In this document: piece after piece, positions 1-8,372 of the stretch
Layout of the letters: every line of letters starts with the position of its first letter
Numbering within the stretch: the stretch's first letter is position 1
Assembly: GCA_002840115.1 (NCBI GenBank)
Contig: PGZG01000034.1
Location: 1 to 13,023 of the forward strand
Direction of reading: 5' to 3'
Origin: Gammaproteobacteria bacterium HGW-Gammaproteobacteria-14
Lineage (GTDB): Bacteria > Pseudomonadota > Gammaproteobacteria > Pseudomonadales > Alcanivoracaceae
DNA length: 13,023 nucleotides
The notes under the pieces: model-generated
What the model was told of the DNA's origin: nothing
The model's input: only the letters and a program-made list of their open reading frames with translations
The model's database searches: none
Translations under genes and position numbers: made by a program

Positions 1-3000
1 CCAGTACATGCGCCTGATAAACCAACTCTTTCAAAGCCTGTTCTTCGGAAATACCTCGCTCCGCCGCGTATTGCTTGTAGTTGTCTGCGATCAGCTTCAG
101 TTCCTGGCTGTGCAGCTGACGGTTGTAGGCATCCGCCTGCTTGGCGATCCAGGCGCCGTCGTTGACGTCGCCACCCACCAGCATGGCGCCGGTAAGGCCT
201 GCGAGCTGTGAGGCCGCCGTGCGTCCGGCTCCGTCCTGACCAGCAATCTGATCAAGCTGAGGACTCAGCCACTGATTTAATCCCGCCGCCGCTGCGCCCG
301 TGGCAAAGTCACCGCCAGTGGCCTCCGCAACCAATCCTCCTGTGACTCCATGCAGCCCGACACGCCCCATGCCTCCCTCAACGAACAAACCGAACTGGCC
401 TGCATTCCCTTCCAGGGCACCGTCAACGGCCAGATGGTCTGCAAGGTTGCCGATCTGGTTAAACGCCAAGGCAGACAGCACGTTGTTCCCCTGGTTCTCC
501 ATACTGGTTTTCAGGTGATCGTTAAAGCTACCGCCCTGAATGGCAGCGGAAACTCCAGCGGATGCCACTCCTTGAGCGGCATTATGCAGCGTAAACCCTG
601 TCATGCCTTTCCAGTCATTGAGGTCAAATCCCTTGGTGATCTGATAAACAGAATCATGCTGCACGGCATCAACCTTACCAAACTGCATCTCGTTAAAAAC
701 CGGGTCTATCACACCTGTAACCAAGCCCGCCGTGACCGCCGATATGCCGAGCCCCTCCAGACTATCGCGACTACCCAGATCAGAAAGCGCGCGATCAAGC
801 TTGCCACCATTATTGACCGTCGAGACTGTCACTGCGGCGGCGGAACCACTCACTACCGCTCCTGCCATGGAGGCAGCAACCACTCCGGTTGTAGTGGCCG
901 TCGCCGCTCCAGCTCCAGCCACAGCATTAACTACACCAGCCCCAGCCCCTCCCGTCATTGCCGTCGCAACAATCGTGGTTGCCAATGCAAGCCCTGGGCC
1001 CATGCCCTGGCTGTCATAATCCCATTGCTCATGAACTTCCTTGACTTTTTTCCAGTCAACGTCACCACGCTCTTCCATATCTTTCAGCCAGGCAAGCTTG
1101 GGATCAGCATCCACCATGGCATCAATCATTTCGCTAACGGTGCCCTTATCAATATTCACAATATCAATTTTGACTCCCTTCGCAGCATTAATAGCAATCT
1201 GTCCTGCCGCCTGAAGATGCGATTGTTTTATGGTTTCATCATAGGAGACACCCCCCTCAACCTTCTGCCAGGAAAGGCTAGACCCTTCACTATGTGCAGA
1301 TTGACTCTCAATATCCTTGACAGAAGCAAAGATAACCTTGCCGTCTGTGTTCAAAGCAATATCTCCAGCTGATTCCAGCGAAGCCGCTTCGTAGGTCTGA
1401 TTACCCTTGGATGTTATTGTGATATTCGAGGCCTTAATCTCGCTCACAACCGCGTGACTGCTTTCTTTTTCTTGGCGGCTCAACGTGCTGGACGTACCGA
1501 ACTCCCCCATGCTCTTGTCTTCAATGAATTCTTGGCGCTGACTATATGCCGCCAATAGACTCACTTCCCCTCCAGCATCCAACAACACACCCTCAGCAGC
1601 ATTAACCTTGCCTGCTGTGATTTGGATATCTCCACCACTTTTGATTACCAGATTGCCACCCGCTGCAGCAGTTACACCATTAACCGATGTTTCTATAACG
1701 CTTCGCTGATAACTACTACTAGTGCCACCCCCTCCATCGGACTCTTTGATGTCACCACTCGTCGTCGCACTAAATGCAACATCCCAAATGACGTCGCCAC
1801 CTGCCGATATCAGAAGATCATTATCTGCTCCCATCTGGGCACCAACTATATGCAGGTTTTCCTTGGCATCCATAGTGATGTCGCGCCCAGAAACAACCGA
1901 CACTTCTTCGCGGTATTCATGGGAATAATGACCTTTTTTACTTTCTGTTTTTATATTGCCATCAACTCCTAACGCCCCGGAAACCCCCAGAGTCATAGCA
2001 TCCAGCGCAAAATTCTGCAGCTCCGCAATGGCCTTGACAGGACCGCGCAGCTCTCTGGTAGTGACATCCCAGCTCTTATCCTCCAATGCCACGACACCCA
2101 TAACGATATTGCTTAATCCACCACTTAAAACAATCGGCTGGCCCTGCTCATCCAACAGCATGGCGCCAGACTTGTCTCTTTCCACATAGCCACCGCCCAG
2201 GCGAAGATGCTTATCAGCCTGCAACTCTGCACCTATTAGAAACAGACTCCCTTCGGCATTAATGGATAACTCTCCCCCCGAAGACAATCCCGCCACCGCA
2301 AGGCTTTCCTTGTAATAACCTGAATCTGTCGTTTTAACTCGCGCGGCATTTTTGTCTTCTTCTATACGATGGTAAGAGCTGGCATTGATGCCGGATTCGA
2401 CAATAACATCACCGCCGGCATCAACTTGCACTCCCTGCTCGCCATGGCCGGTTGAGGCCAGAATGGCTATGGAGCCCTTTTCTGCATTGAGTGTGAGGAC
2501 ACCGCCGGAGACAATGGATGTGCCAACAAGCTCTCTGCCTGTGACCTCTGTGGAGGTGGTGGAGCTACGACCAAAACTGCCACTGCTTTTGTCCTGGTGA
2601 TAATGGGAAAACTCATCGGCAACGGCTTCAATGCGAATATTATTTCCGGCCAGCAGCGAAGCATTCCCTCCAGCAGTAACGCCTGCTCCCATCAGGGTAA
2701 TGTTATTGTCTGCCTCCATGAGAAGATCCAGGGTGCTGGTAATAGAAGAGGCCAGATGGGAAACCTGACTGCCATTAGATTGATGGCCGCTCTGGCTGAT
2801 ATCGTAAGCAAGATGAACAGCAACGGTGTCAACAATAATGCTCCCGTCGGACTTTAGCGATACGGACTCCCCGGACATACTGGCACCAGTGATATGAATG
2901 TTGCCGCCACTGGTCACCGTTAGTTTTCCTGTCGCATCGATAGCGGCCTGGCTGCCAACCGCCGTAGTCACAAAGCCGTCATTGCCGATAACTTCTGCTG

Positions 3001-6000
3001 CCGTGCGATGAATCACATCACCGCCAGCATCAAGGGTTATATCGTGGCCACTCAGCTCGCCACTAAGATTGACAATATCTTTTTTGGCTGTGACTTTTAG
3101 AAGCTCACCCGCTTGAAGCTGGCCCGTATTGGTCACATTAGCTGCCGTAGCCTCCACGTTCAGAGTGGTGTCCGCACGAACCACGCCATGGTTGTTAATT
3201 TCACCAGCACGCAGGTCCACATTCTCCCCCGCCAGCACACCCCCGGAAACAAGGCTGCTACTGGAGAGATACACCACCGGTACCAGCACCTTCTGCCCGG
3301 CCACGACTTTTTCTTCCAACCAGATCATATCGGCCTGAAGTGCATTCACCTGATCTGCTGACAAACTTACACCAATAGAAAGCTGAAGGGATTCAGCGGC
3401 GGCGATACCATTATCCATCAAGACTTCAAAATGTTTCTCCCGCGCAAGCTGATCCATCGCCGCAACGCCAGGCTGGGCAATCAGCAAGTCCTGCAGCATT
3501 TTCATTTCATAGAATGCATCACCTAAACGTCGTGAGTTTGCATCCGGGCTCCAGCCGAGGCGGTCGAGCATATAGGCTGAGCCCATAAAGCCGCTACGGG
3601 TCGCAAACAAAGGATCAGATACGATCAGCGGTTGAAGAGGATTAGAGCTCAGAGTGAAAAGACCGTGCTTGCCAGGTAGGGTAAAACCGTTAGATACGAA
3701 GGGGTCAAGGCGAGTAACGCCCTCCAGATCAATGTTAATCTCACCATTTTCCGGCAGGGATCTTCCCAGCGAAAGGTTGGCTCCTTCTTTTTCTTTGCCA
3801 TTGGTAATTTTATTGCTGGCTTTTATCGTCAATTTACCGCCCGCAACAACCCTGGAGGAGAGCAGCGGATCAGATTTCACGGTTTGATTTACAAATAACG
3901 GCTTGTTCTCTTCATTAAAACTGTGAAAATATTCAACACTTCCATCATTCATTACAACCCGGTAATTTTTGTTATAACCACTATTAATTTCCTCAAAAGA
4001 TAGAACATTTTCGAACGCGATATACTTCACGCTATCTGGGAAGTCGCGCCTTAATATTAGAGCCTCAAAATGATGGCATCGCGTTCTACCATCACCGCAC
4101 CGCCCAGGATCTTCGCTACGCTCAATGGATGTCAGTATAAAATCAGACCTATGATCAAATCCTGTTTTTATTTTTGTATGACGAGAAATATCAATACGCA
4201 ACGTTTGATCAATATCCACACGATAGTCGAGGTTTCTGAATTCCTCCGCATGGATAACAATGCCCCCAACAGCATGAATATCGCTGTACTCATTAAGAAC
4301 CGATTCACCATTAATTTTAATATCGCTTCCCGAATATAGCTGCCCCGGCCGGGGAGCAACCCCTGAAAACCTCACACCTTGACCTGTGAGAGTCTCCCTT
4401 TTTGCAATAAATCCATGGCAGCTTTCATTCTTAGGGTATGTCAAAAAACACCGCTTATGCTCACTGGCAGAAACTCCGTCAAACGCCTTAAAGGAAACAA
4501 TAGGAGCAGCATCAAAATAAGTAAGACCTGGAAGCTCTGAACGCTTGTTAATCACTCTTTTGGCATTTAGCGTCATATCGCCACCTGAGGCGATCAAGCC
4601 AGAAACATTTTCGATGCGTTCCGCAGGAGCATTATCAGCCCCGGAAATCGTGAGCGCACCCAGCGAATATATATCGCCATAATTGTGCAGCGTTCTGGCA
4701 TTAATCGTCATGTCCATCCCGGAGAGCAAAAAGGATGCCAAACCATTAACAACACTACGGGTGGATAAGGTCAGCTCTTCAAGAGAGGCCAGATGTCCAT
4801 CATTATTTACAGCATTCGCAGCAATGCTCAGATCGCCAACAGCCACAAGCCTGCCCTTGTTATTCATTTGCCCAGCGGCTGTAAAATCCGCCGACCCGGC
4901 TATTTCCCAACTATGACCCTCTCCTATAGAAATATTATTTTTACTGGTTAACGAAAGCTTGTTACCTGCCTGAACCTCACCCTCATGCTGATAGTCATCA
5001 ACATTCAAAGTCAGGTCATTGACTGCCAGAAGCTCACCCCCAGAATTACGGATTGATGCTACTGAAACCGTAATGTCATGCCCTTGTATGCTACCCGTAT
5101 TTACAAGGCTTTCGCTGGCTGGCAACTCTTCCTGGTCAACTGTGACCCCATCATCAAGGTTATCCAGGCGGCCGGCTCCCAGGGTAACCTTATTCCCCTG
5201 AATCATTCCGGCATTGTTAATTTCTCCAGATACCGCCAGAGACATTGTGTCCGCCACCAATGCCCCCTGATTACTTAACTCAGTAACCGTGATGGCAAGA
5301 TCACCAGCTTCAATGACTGCCTGATCGTTATTGAGTAGCGTGTCAGCTTGCGCAGAAACAACCTCTCCCTTGATAAGCCCTGAGTTTTCAATATCATCGG
5401 AGACATCAAGGTGCATATCCCTGGCATTCAAAATACCTTGATTGGCAAGCATTGAAGCCGAAACCTTTAGATCGGCAGCATCAATAGCTGCCTCAGCATC
5501 TAGCTGAACTGAAGCAGCATTTAGCACCACTTTCTTCGCTTCAACGGAGTCGCGCTTGAGGTTAATGGCGGCCGCATCAATATCTATATTACGGATGGCG
5601 GTTGCGGCCCCATCCGCAATCACTTCACCCGCGCTCTCAATATTAATATCCCGTGCTGCGCTTAAACGCCGGTAACGAACATTGCCATCCGCAGATATTT
5701 CAATATCACCTGACTGTGCTGACACCGGTGCATTCAAGCGAACGCCAACGCCAGACTCCGTTGCAATAAGGCGAATACGATCCCCGTAAATGCCTCCCAA
5801 TGCGGAGCTGCTGATGGAAAACCCAGCAGAGCTGTCCGTACCGGCATCAATATTACTAATCCCCAAAGAGGCATATTCGACCCGTTGCTTACCGGTAATC
5901 AGGTTAATATTGTTACCGTAAAGATCACCACTGAGGTGCACTGCCTCCGCGATCACATCAAACTGATCCGCCGCCAGAGCATTCAAGCCCCCGGCACCAA

Positions 6001-6583
6001 TATTCACGGTGCCGCCCGTAACATGCAAAGCGCCTGGCATTCCATCATCAATAACCGGCCTTCCGGTACTGAGCGTTGCTCTATTGGTATTAATGAATCC
6101 ACAGCCGTCACAGCTAATGCCGTTGGGGTTGGCGACAATAACATTGGCGCGCTTACCACCCACCTCAATAAAGCCACGCAGATCTGAAGGGTTACGGGAG
6201 GTCACTTCGTTGAGAATCACGCGAGCAGACCCGTTGCCAAGGTTCGGGTTAGCGTCGATATAACCCGCAATACCCGTTTTAACAACTTTATTGCTGTTAT
6301 TAAGAATTAACCCCTGCTGGCTAACATCAAAACGGCTGTAGGTGTTGTGGGACAAACCTTTGCTGTTGGGTGCCTCAATATTGACAATGGTTGTGCCGTT
6401 CGCTGCACGGTCCATCTTGGCCTTCGAACCTGATGCAAGACGCACATCCGAGGCATGCACTAATAGTGGCTGCCAGATAATCAAAGCCGCCAACCATAAT
6501 GACAATGCCCGCACCAGAGATCGCCCGGCACGGAAGCCAGAAAAAGAACTGCATGATAATCGCTTCCCTGTGATATCAGTCAT
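1..6583 (-). CDS. TpsA exoprotein, FhaB/CdiA-like (partial, C-terminus outside window)
   Basis: Secreted partner of a two-partner secretion system, exported through the TpsB encoded just upstream. I translated the start, the C-terminal end and many segments between; all were open in one frame, and I see no sign of a stop over 2194 codons. The ATG at 6583 follows AGAGA and begins a signal peptide with a hydrophobic stretch ending LLVHA. The TPS domain carries NPNGI (residues 152-156) and CDGC (158-161). From about 240 on come roughly 20-residue beta-helix repeats rich in NxG and GGD turns. Residues about 675-955 are non-repetitive with four cysteines, where CdiA has its receptor-binding domain. 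Residues 995-1106 (LDRLG, RLGDAFYE, IWLEEKVV, VLVPVVYL) match a block I recognise from CdiA/FHA proteins. Haemagglutinin repeats follow to about 1800, then a DUF637-like region (WLKDMEERGDVDW near 1832-1844) and GGDVNDGA...YNRQLH (2137-2158), typical of the pretoxin boundary. The toxin type and immunity gene are not visible. Adhesin-only function is the alternative; CDI-type is favoured. Confidence 0.93.
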   Translation of the reverse strand, partial: MTDITGKRLSCSSFSGFRAGRSLVRALSLWLAALIIWQPLLVHASDVRLASGSKAKMDRAANGTTIVNIEAPNSKGLSHNTYSRFDVSQQGLILNNSNKVVKTGIAGYIDANPNLGNGSARVILNEVTSRNPSDLRGFIEVGGKRANVIVANPNGISCDGCGFINTNRATLSTGRPVIDDGMPGALHVTGGTVNIGAGGLNALAADQFDVIAEAVHLSGDLYGNNINLITGKQRVEYASLGISNIDAGTDSSAGFSISSSALGGIYGDRIRLIATESGVGVRLNAPVSAQSGDIEISADGNVRYRRLSAARDINIESAGEVIADGAATAIRNIDIDAAAINLKRDSVEAKKVVLNAASVQLDAEAAIDAADLKVSASMLANQGILNARDMHLDVSDDIENSGLIKGEVVSAQADTLLNNDQAVIEAGDLAITVTELSNQGALVADTMSLAVSGEINNAGMIQGNKVTLGAGRLDNLDDGVTVDQEELPASESLVNTGSIQGHDITVSVASIRNSGGELLAVNDLTLNVDDYQHEGEVQAGNKLSLTSKNNISIGEGHSWEIAGSADFTAAGQMNNKGRLVAVGDLSIAANAVNNDGHLASLEELTLSTRSVVNGLASFLLSGMDMTINARTLHNYGDIYSLGALTISGADNAPAERIENVSGLIASGGDMTLNAKRVINKRSELPGLTYFDAAPIVSFKAFDGVSASEHKRCFLTYPKNESCHGFIAKRETLTGQGVRFSGVAPRPGQLYSGSDIKINGESVLNEYSDIHAVGGIVIHAEEFRNLDYRVDIDQTLRIDISRHTKIKTGFDHRSDFILTSIERSEDPGRCGDGRTRCHHFEALILRRDFPDSVKYIAFENVLSFEEINSGYNKNYRVVMNDGSVEYFHSFNEENKPLFVNQTVKSDPLLSSRVVAGGKLTIKASNKITNGKEKEGANLSLGRSLPENGEINIDLEGVTRLDPFVSNGFTLPGKHGLFTLSSNPLQPLIVSDPLFATRSGFMGSAYMLDRLGWSPDANSRRLGDAFYEMKMLQDLLIAQPGVAAMDQLAREKHFEVLMDNGIAAAESLQLSIGVSLSADQVNALQADMIWLEEKVVAGQKVLVPVVYLSSSSLVSGGVLAGENVDLRAGEINNHGVVRADTTLNVEATAANVTNTGQLQAGELLKVTAKKDIVNLSGELSGHDITLDAGGDVIHRTAAEVIGNDGFVTTAVGSQAAIDATGKLTVTSGGNIHITGASMSGESVSLKSDGSIIVDTVAVHLAYDISQSGHQSNGSQVSHLASSITSTLDLLMEADNNITLMGAGVTAGGNASLLAGNNIRIEAVADEFSHYHQDKSSGSFGRSSTTSTEVTGRELVGTSIVSGGVLTLNAEKGSIAILASTGHGEQGVQVDAGGDVIVESGINASSYHRIEEDKNAARVKTTDSGYYKESLAVAGLSSGGELSINAEGSLFLIGAELQADKHLRLGGGYVERDKSGAMLLDEQGQPIVLSGGLSNIVMGVVALEDKSWDVTTRELRGPVKAIAELQNFALDAMTLGVSGALGVDGNIKTESKKGHYSHEYREEVSVVSGRDITMDAKENLHIVGAQMGADNDLLISAGGDVIWDVAFSATTSGDIKESDGGGGTSSSYQRSVIETSVNGVTAAAGGNLVIKSGGDIQITAGKVNAAEGVLLDAGGEVSLLAAYSQRQEFIEDKSMGEFGTSSTLSRQEKESSHAVVSEIKASNITITSKGNQTYEAASLESAGDIALNTDGKVIFASVKDIESQSAHSEGSSLSWQKVEGGVSYDETIKQSHLQAAGQIAINAAKGVKIDIVNIDKGTVSEMIDAMVDADPKLAWLKDMEERGDVDWKKVKEVHEQWDYDSQGMGPGLALATTIVATAMTGGAGAGVVNAVAGAGAATATTTGVVAASMAGAVVSGSAAAVTVSTVNNGGKLDRALSDLGSRDSLEGLGISAVTAGLVTGVIDPVFNEMQFGKVDAVQHDSVYQITKGFDLNDWKGMTGFTLHNAAQGVASAGVSAAIQGGSFNDHLKTSMENQGNNVLSALAFNQIGNLADHLAVDGALEGNAGQFGLFVEGGMGRVGLHGVTGGLVAEATGGDFATGAAAAGLNQWLSPQLDQIAGQDGAGRTAASQLAGLTGAMLVGGDVNDGAWIAKQADAYNRQLHSQELKLIADNYKQYAAERGISEEQALKELVYQAHVL

Positions 6584-6606
6584 TATAAAGTCTCTTATCA
6601 AAGTTC

Positions 6607-8286
6607 TTATAAACTAAGCGTCATTCGAGCTCGTACAACATGACTATTGTCAGACTCTTTAGTAGACACCCGCTGTATGGGTGCACTCGCTTCCAGGCCA
6701 ATACGCAGGCGCTTCCAGCTAATATCTGACCCAGCCGTTATCCCGGCAAGCCTGTTAAACTCCGTCTCGTCACCTTGGCTGGGAACCCAGCCCAGTTCCG
6801 TGGCAAAAAATGGCCTCGCCCAGATGCCGGTGCTACCGATACGCGGGCTGATGGCGTATTCCATACTAAACGTATGACCACTATTACCAGTGACGCTAAT
6901 ATCGTCGAAACCTCGTACGCCAGAAGCGACAGAAAAGCGCTGCAATGGGAACAATTCATTGTCGGAATGTTGACCATTCCAGCGCAATTGCAGTGAGCCA
7001 TTTTGCCAGACGAACGGATACATACCGCTTATGTTCAACTGAACTCTCTGGTTATGAATGTCCGCAATACTTTCTCCGGTTAACAGCGCTGTTCCCGGGC
7101 CATGGCCCTCACTGTATTCCGCCGTCACTCCGCCACTGAGCTGCAAGCGGTGCCATCGATAACTGATATCAAGACGGGCACCACTACTATTAAGCTGATA
7201 ACTACTGACTCGAATCACTGTGTCATCGAGATCATTAAGAACATCACTGTAACTAAACAATGCAGTCAGATTGACTCGCGTGGTGGAGCTTCGATGCAGC
7301 ACGCGCCCCAACTCAAATCTGGAAGTATCTGTTTCTCCAGTGGCATCAAGACGCTCAAATGCTGCATCGACCCTGTTGAGATAGGCCTGCCGACTAAAGC
7401 CCGCCGCGATTAGCCAGTACCTCAAGCCAATTTCATAATCCACGCCGCCGCCCCAGGAGCGATCCGATACGGCACGATCAAGGTCCGTATTCAGGGCAAC
7501 TAGCAAGCGATCCGTCAGGCCAAAAGGACTACCAATTTCCGTGTTAAGCAGCGCCGAACCGTGCATTGTGCTGCCATAGTATTTCTCATTAACAACCATG
7601 GTGGCTCCAACACGGCGACCCTGCTGCCCCAGCATACGCAGCACGGACTCGCCATTATCGCTACCCGGCAAAATATCGAAGGCCGCTTCCAGCCCTCGAA
7701 CACGACCAAGGTTTTCGATTGCCTGTTCCAGGTCCCGCAAGTTAAGCAGGCGCCCGGAACGAACCGGCAGTGCCAGTCTCACTTTGCGAGACGACAGGCC
7801 TTCCGTCTCAACACGCTCAATACGCCCGGCCACCAGAGCAAACACAAGCTCGGCTTGATCAAGGTCTTGCTCGGGGATCAGTAAGCGACTGGTGACAAAC
7901 CCCTTACCGGTAAGATGGTTGCTTAACTCTCTATGCAGTTGCTGCAACCCGAATGCCGTTAAACAAGCACCCGTAGCGGCTTGAATCCGAGAGCTCAATA
8001 CCGCTTCCAACTGCGGGGCCAATCCGTTGGCGACTCTCAGCTCAATGGCGGTAACCGTGAAACAGGGGCCCGATGACTCAATATCGACTTGTTCTGCCGC
8101 CCTTGCCGGACCGGGCAAAAAAACATCATCCGCGCGACGTTGCTCGCGCCGTCGCTGCTCTTCCTGAAGTCGATCGAATGACTCTTGCTGCGGTGTGCGC
8201 TCCGCAGCAAGCACCGTAAGGCTGGCTAGAACTGACACGACCATCAACAGCGCCGCAATAGATTTATAAGCACCGCATCCATGCAT
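6607..8286 (-). CDS. TpsB outer-membrane transporter (FhaC/ShlB/CdiB family)
   Basis: Omp85-superfamily pore that recognises the TPS domain of its TpsA partner in the periplasm and exports it across the outer membrane. The chosen ATG (8286) gives 559 residues, close to ShlB and FhaC. It opens with a signal peptide (hydrophobic 10-27, likely cut after LAA). A charged helix follows (QEEQRRREQRR, 41-51), corresponding to plug helix H1. POTRA1 starts at CFTVTAIEL (75-83), with Cys75 and Cys108 as the probable conserved disulfide; POTRA2 runs about 157-230. The rest is amphipathic beta-barrel strands. VRGF (457-460) is the conserved loop-6 motif of the family. An ATG at 8355 would add 23 residues, but the added part is not signal-like and the best promoter lies inside it. 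tpsA starts 23 bases after the stop with no terminator between them, so the two are almost surely one operon. Confidence 0.95.
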   Translation of the reverse strand: MHGCGAYKSIAALLMVVSVLASLTVLAAERTPQQESFDRLQEEQRRREQRRADDVFLPGPARAAEQVDIESSGPCFTVTAIELRVANGLAPQLEAVLSSRIQAATGACLTAFGLQQLHRELSNHLTGKGFVTSRLLIPEQDLDQAELVFALVAGRIERVETEGLSSRKVRLALPVRSGRLLNLRDLEQAIENLGRVRGLEAAFDILPGSDNGESVLRMLGQQGRRVGATMVVNEKYYGSTMHGSALLNTEIGSPFGLTDRLLVALNTDLDRAVSDRSWGGGVDYEIGLRYWLIAAGFSRQAYLNRVDAAFERLDATGETDTSRFELGRVLHRSSTTRVNLTALFSYSDVLNDLDDTVIRVSSYQLNSSGARLDISYRWHRLQLSGGVTAEYSEGHGPGTALLTGESIADIHNQRVQLNISGMYPFVWQNGSLQLRWNGQHSDNELFPLQRFSVASGVRGFDDISVTGNSGHTFSMEYAISPRIGSTGIWARPFFATELGWVPSQGDETEFNRLAGITAGSDISWKRLRIGLEASAPIQRVSTKESDNSHVVRARMTLSL

Positions 8287-8322
8287 CTTGATACTTTTTC
8301 CCTGATTCCCCCAACGAAACCA

Positions 8323-8338
8323 GGCGAGTATAGTCGCC
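8323..8338. promoter_or_regulatory. Palindrome with overlapping divergent -10 boxes (GGCGA-N6-TCGCC)
   Basis: GGCGAGTATAGTCGCC has perfect 5-base arms around GTATAG. The centre reads TATAGT on the plus strand (8329-8334) and TATACT on the minus strand, each a 5/6 match to the -10 consensus. One inverted repeat therefore holds the candidate -10 boxes of both tpsB and the divergent gene. It could be an operator, or simply force the two promoters to compete. No good plus-strand -35 is seen (TTCCCC at 8306-8311). Confidence 0.4.
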
Positions 8339-8355
8339 ACTTTCCGCGACACCAA
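8327..8355 (-). promoter_or_regulatory. Candidate sigma70 promoter of tpsBA
   Basis: On the minus strand, TTGGTG (8355-8350) and TATACT (8332-8327) are separated by 17 bases. The -10 matches consensus at 5 of 6 positions and the -35 at 3 of 6. Transcription would start near 8320, giving a leader of roughly 35 bases before the tpsB ATG at 8286. Read by eye only. Confidence 0.45.
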
Positions 8356-8372
8356 TGCTGATTACAGATTCG

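Noticed and set aside
350..1372. A 340-codon plus-strand open frame, and many shorter plus-strand frames over 1-6600
   Set aside because: They lie antisense to tpsA on the same codon boundaries and give low-complexity Pro/Ser/Thr/His-rich proteins. The minus frame gives recognisable haemagglutinin and DUF637 sequence, so these are shadows.
1110..5900. Periodic sequence in tpsA as DNA tandem repeats or a CRISPR-like array
   Set aside because: The periodicity is at the protein level (about 20-residue beta-helix coils) with divergent codons. No identical direct repeats with spacers were seen.
8287..8355. Upstream ATG at 8355 extending tpsB by 23 residues
   Set aside because: The extension lacks signal-peptide character, contains the best promoter, and would overlap the divergent gene. 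The ATG at 8286 starts a proper signal peptide and gives a family-typical length.
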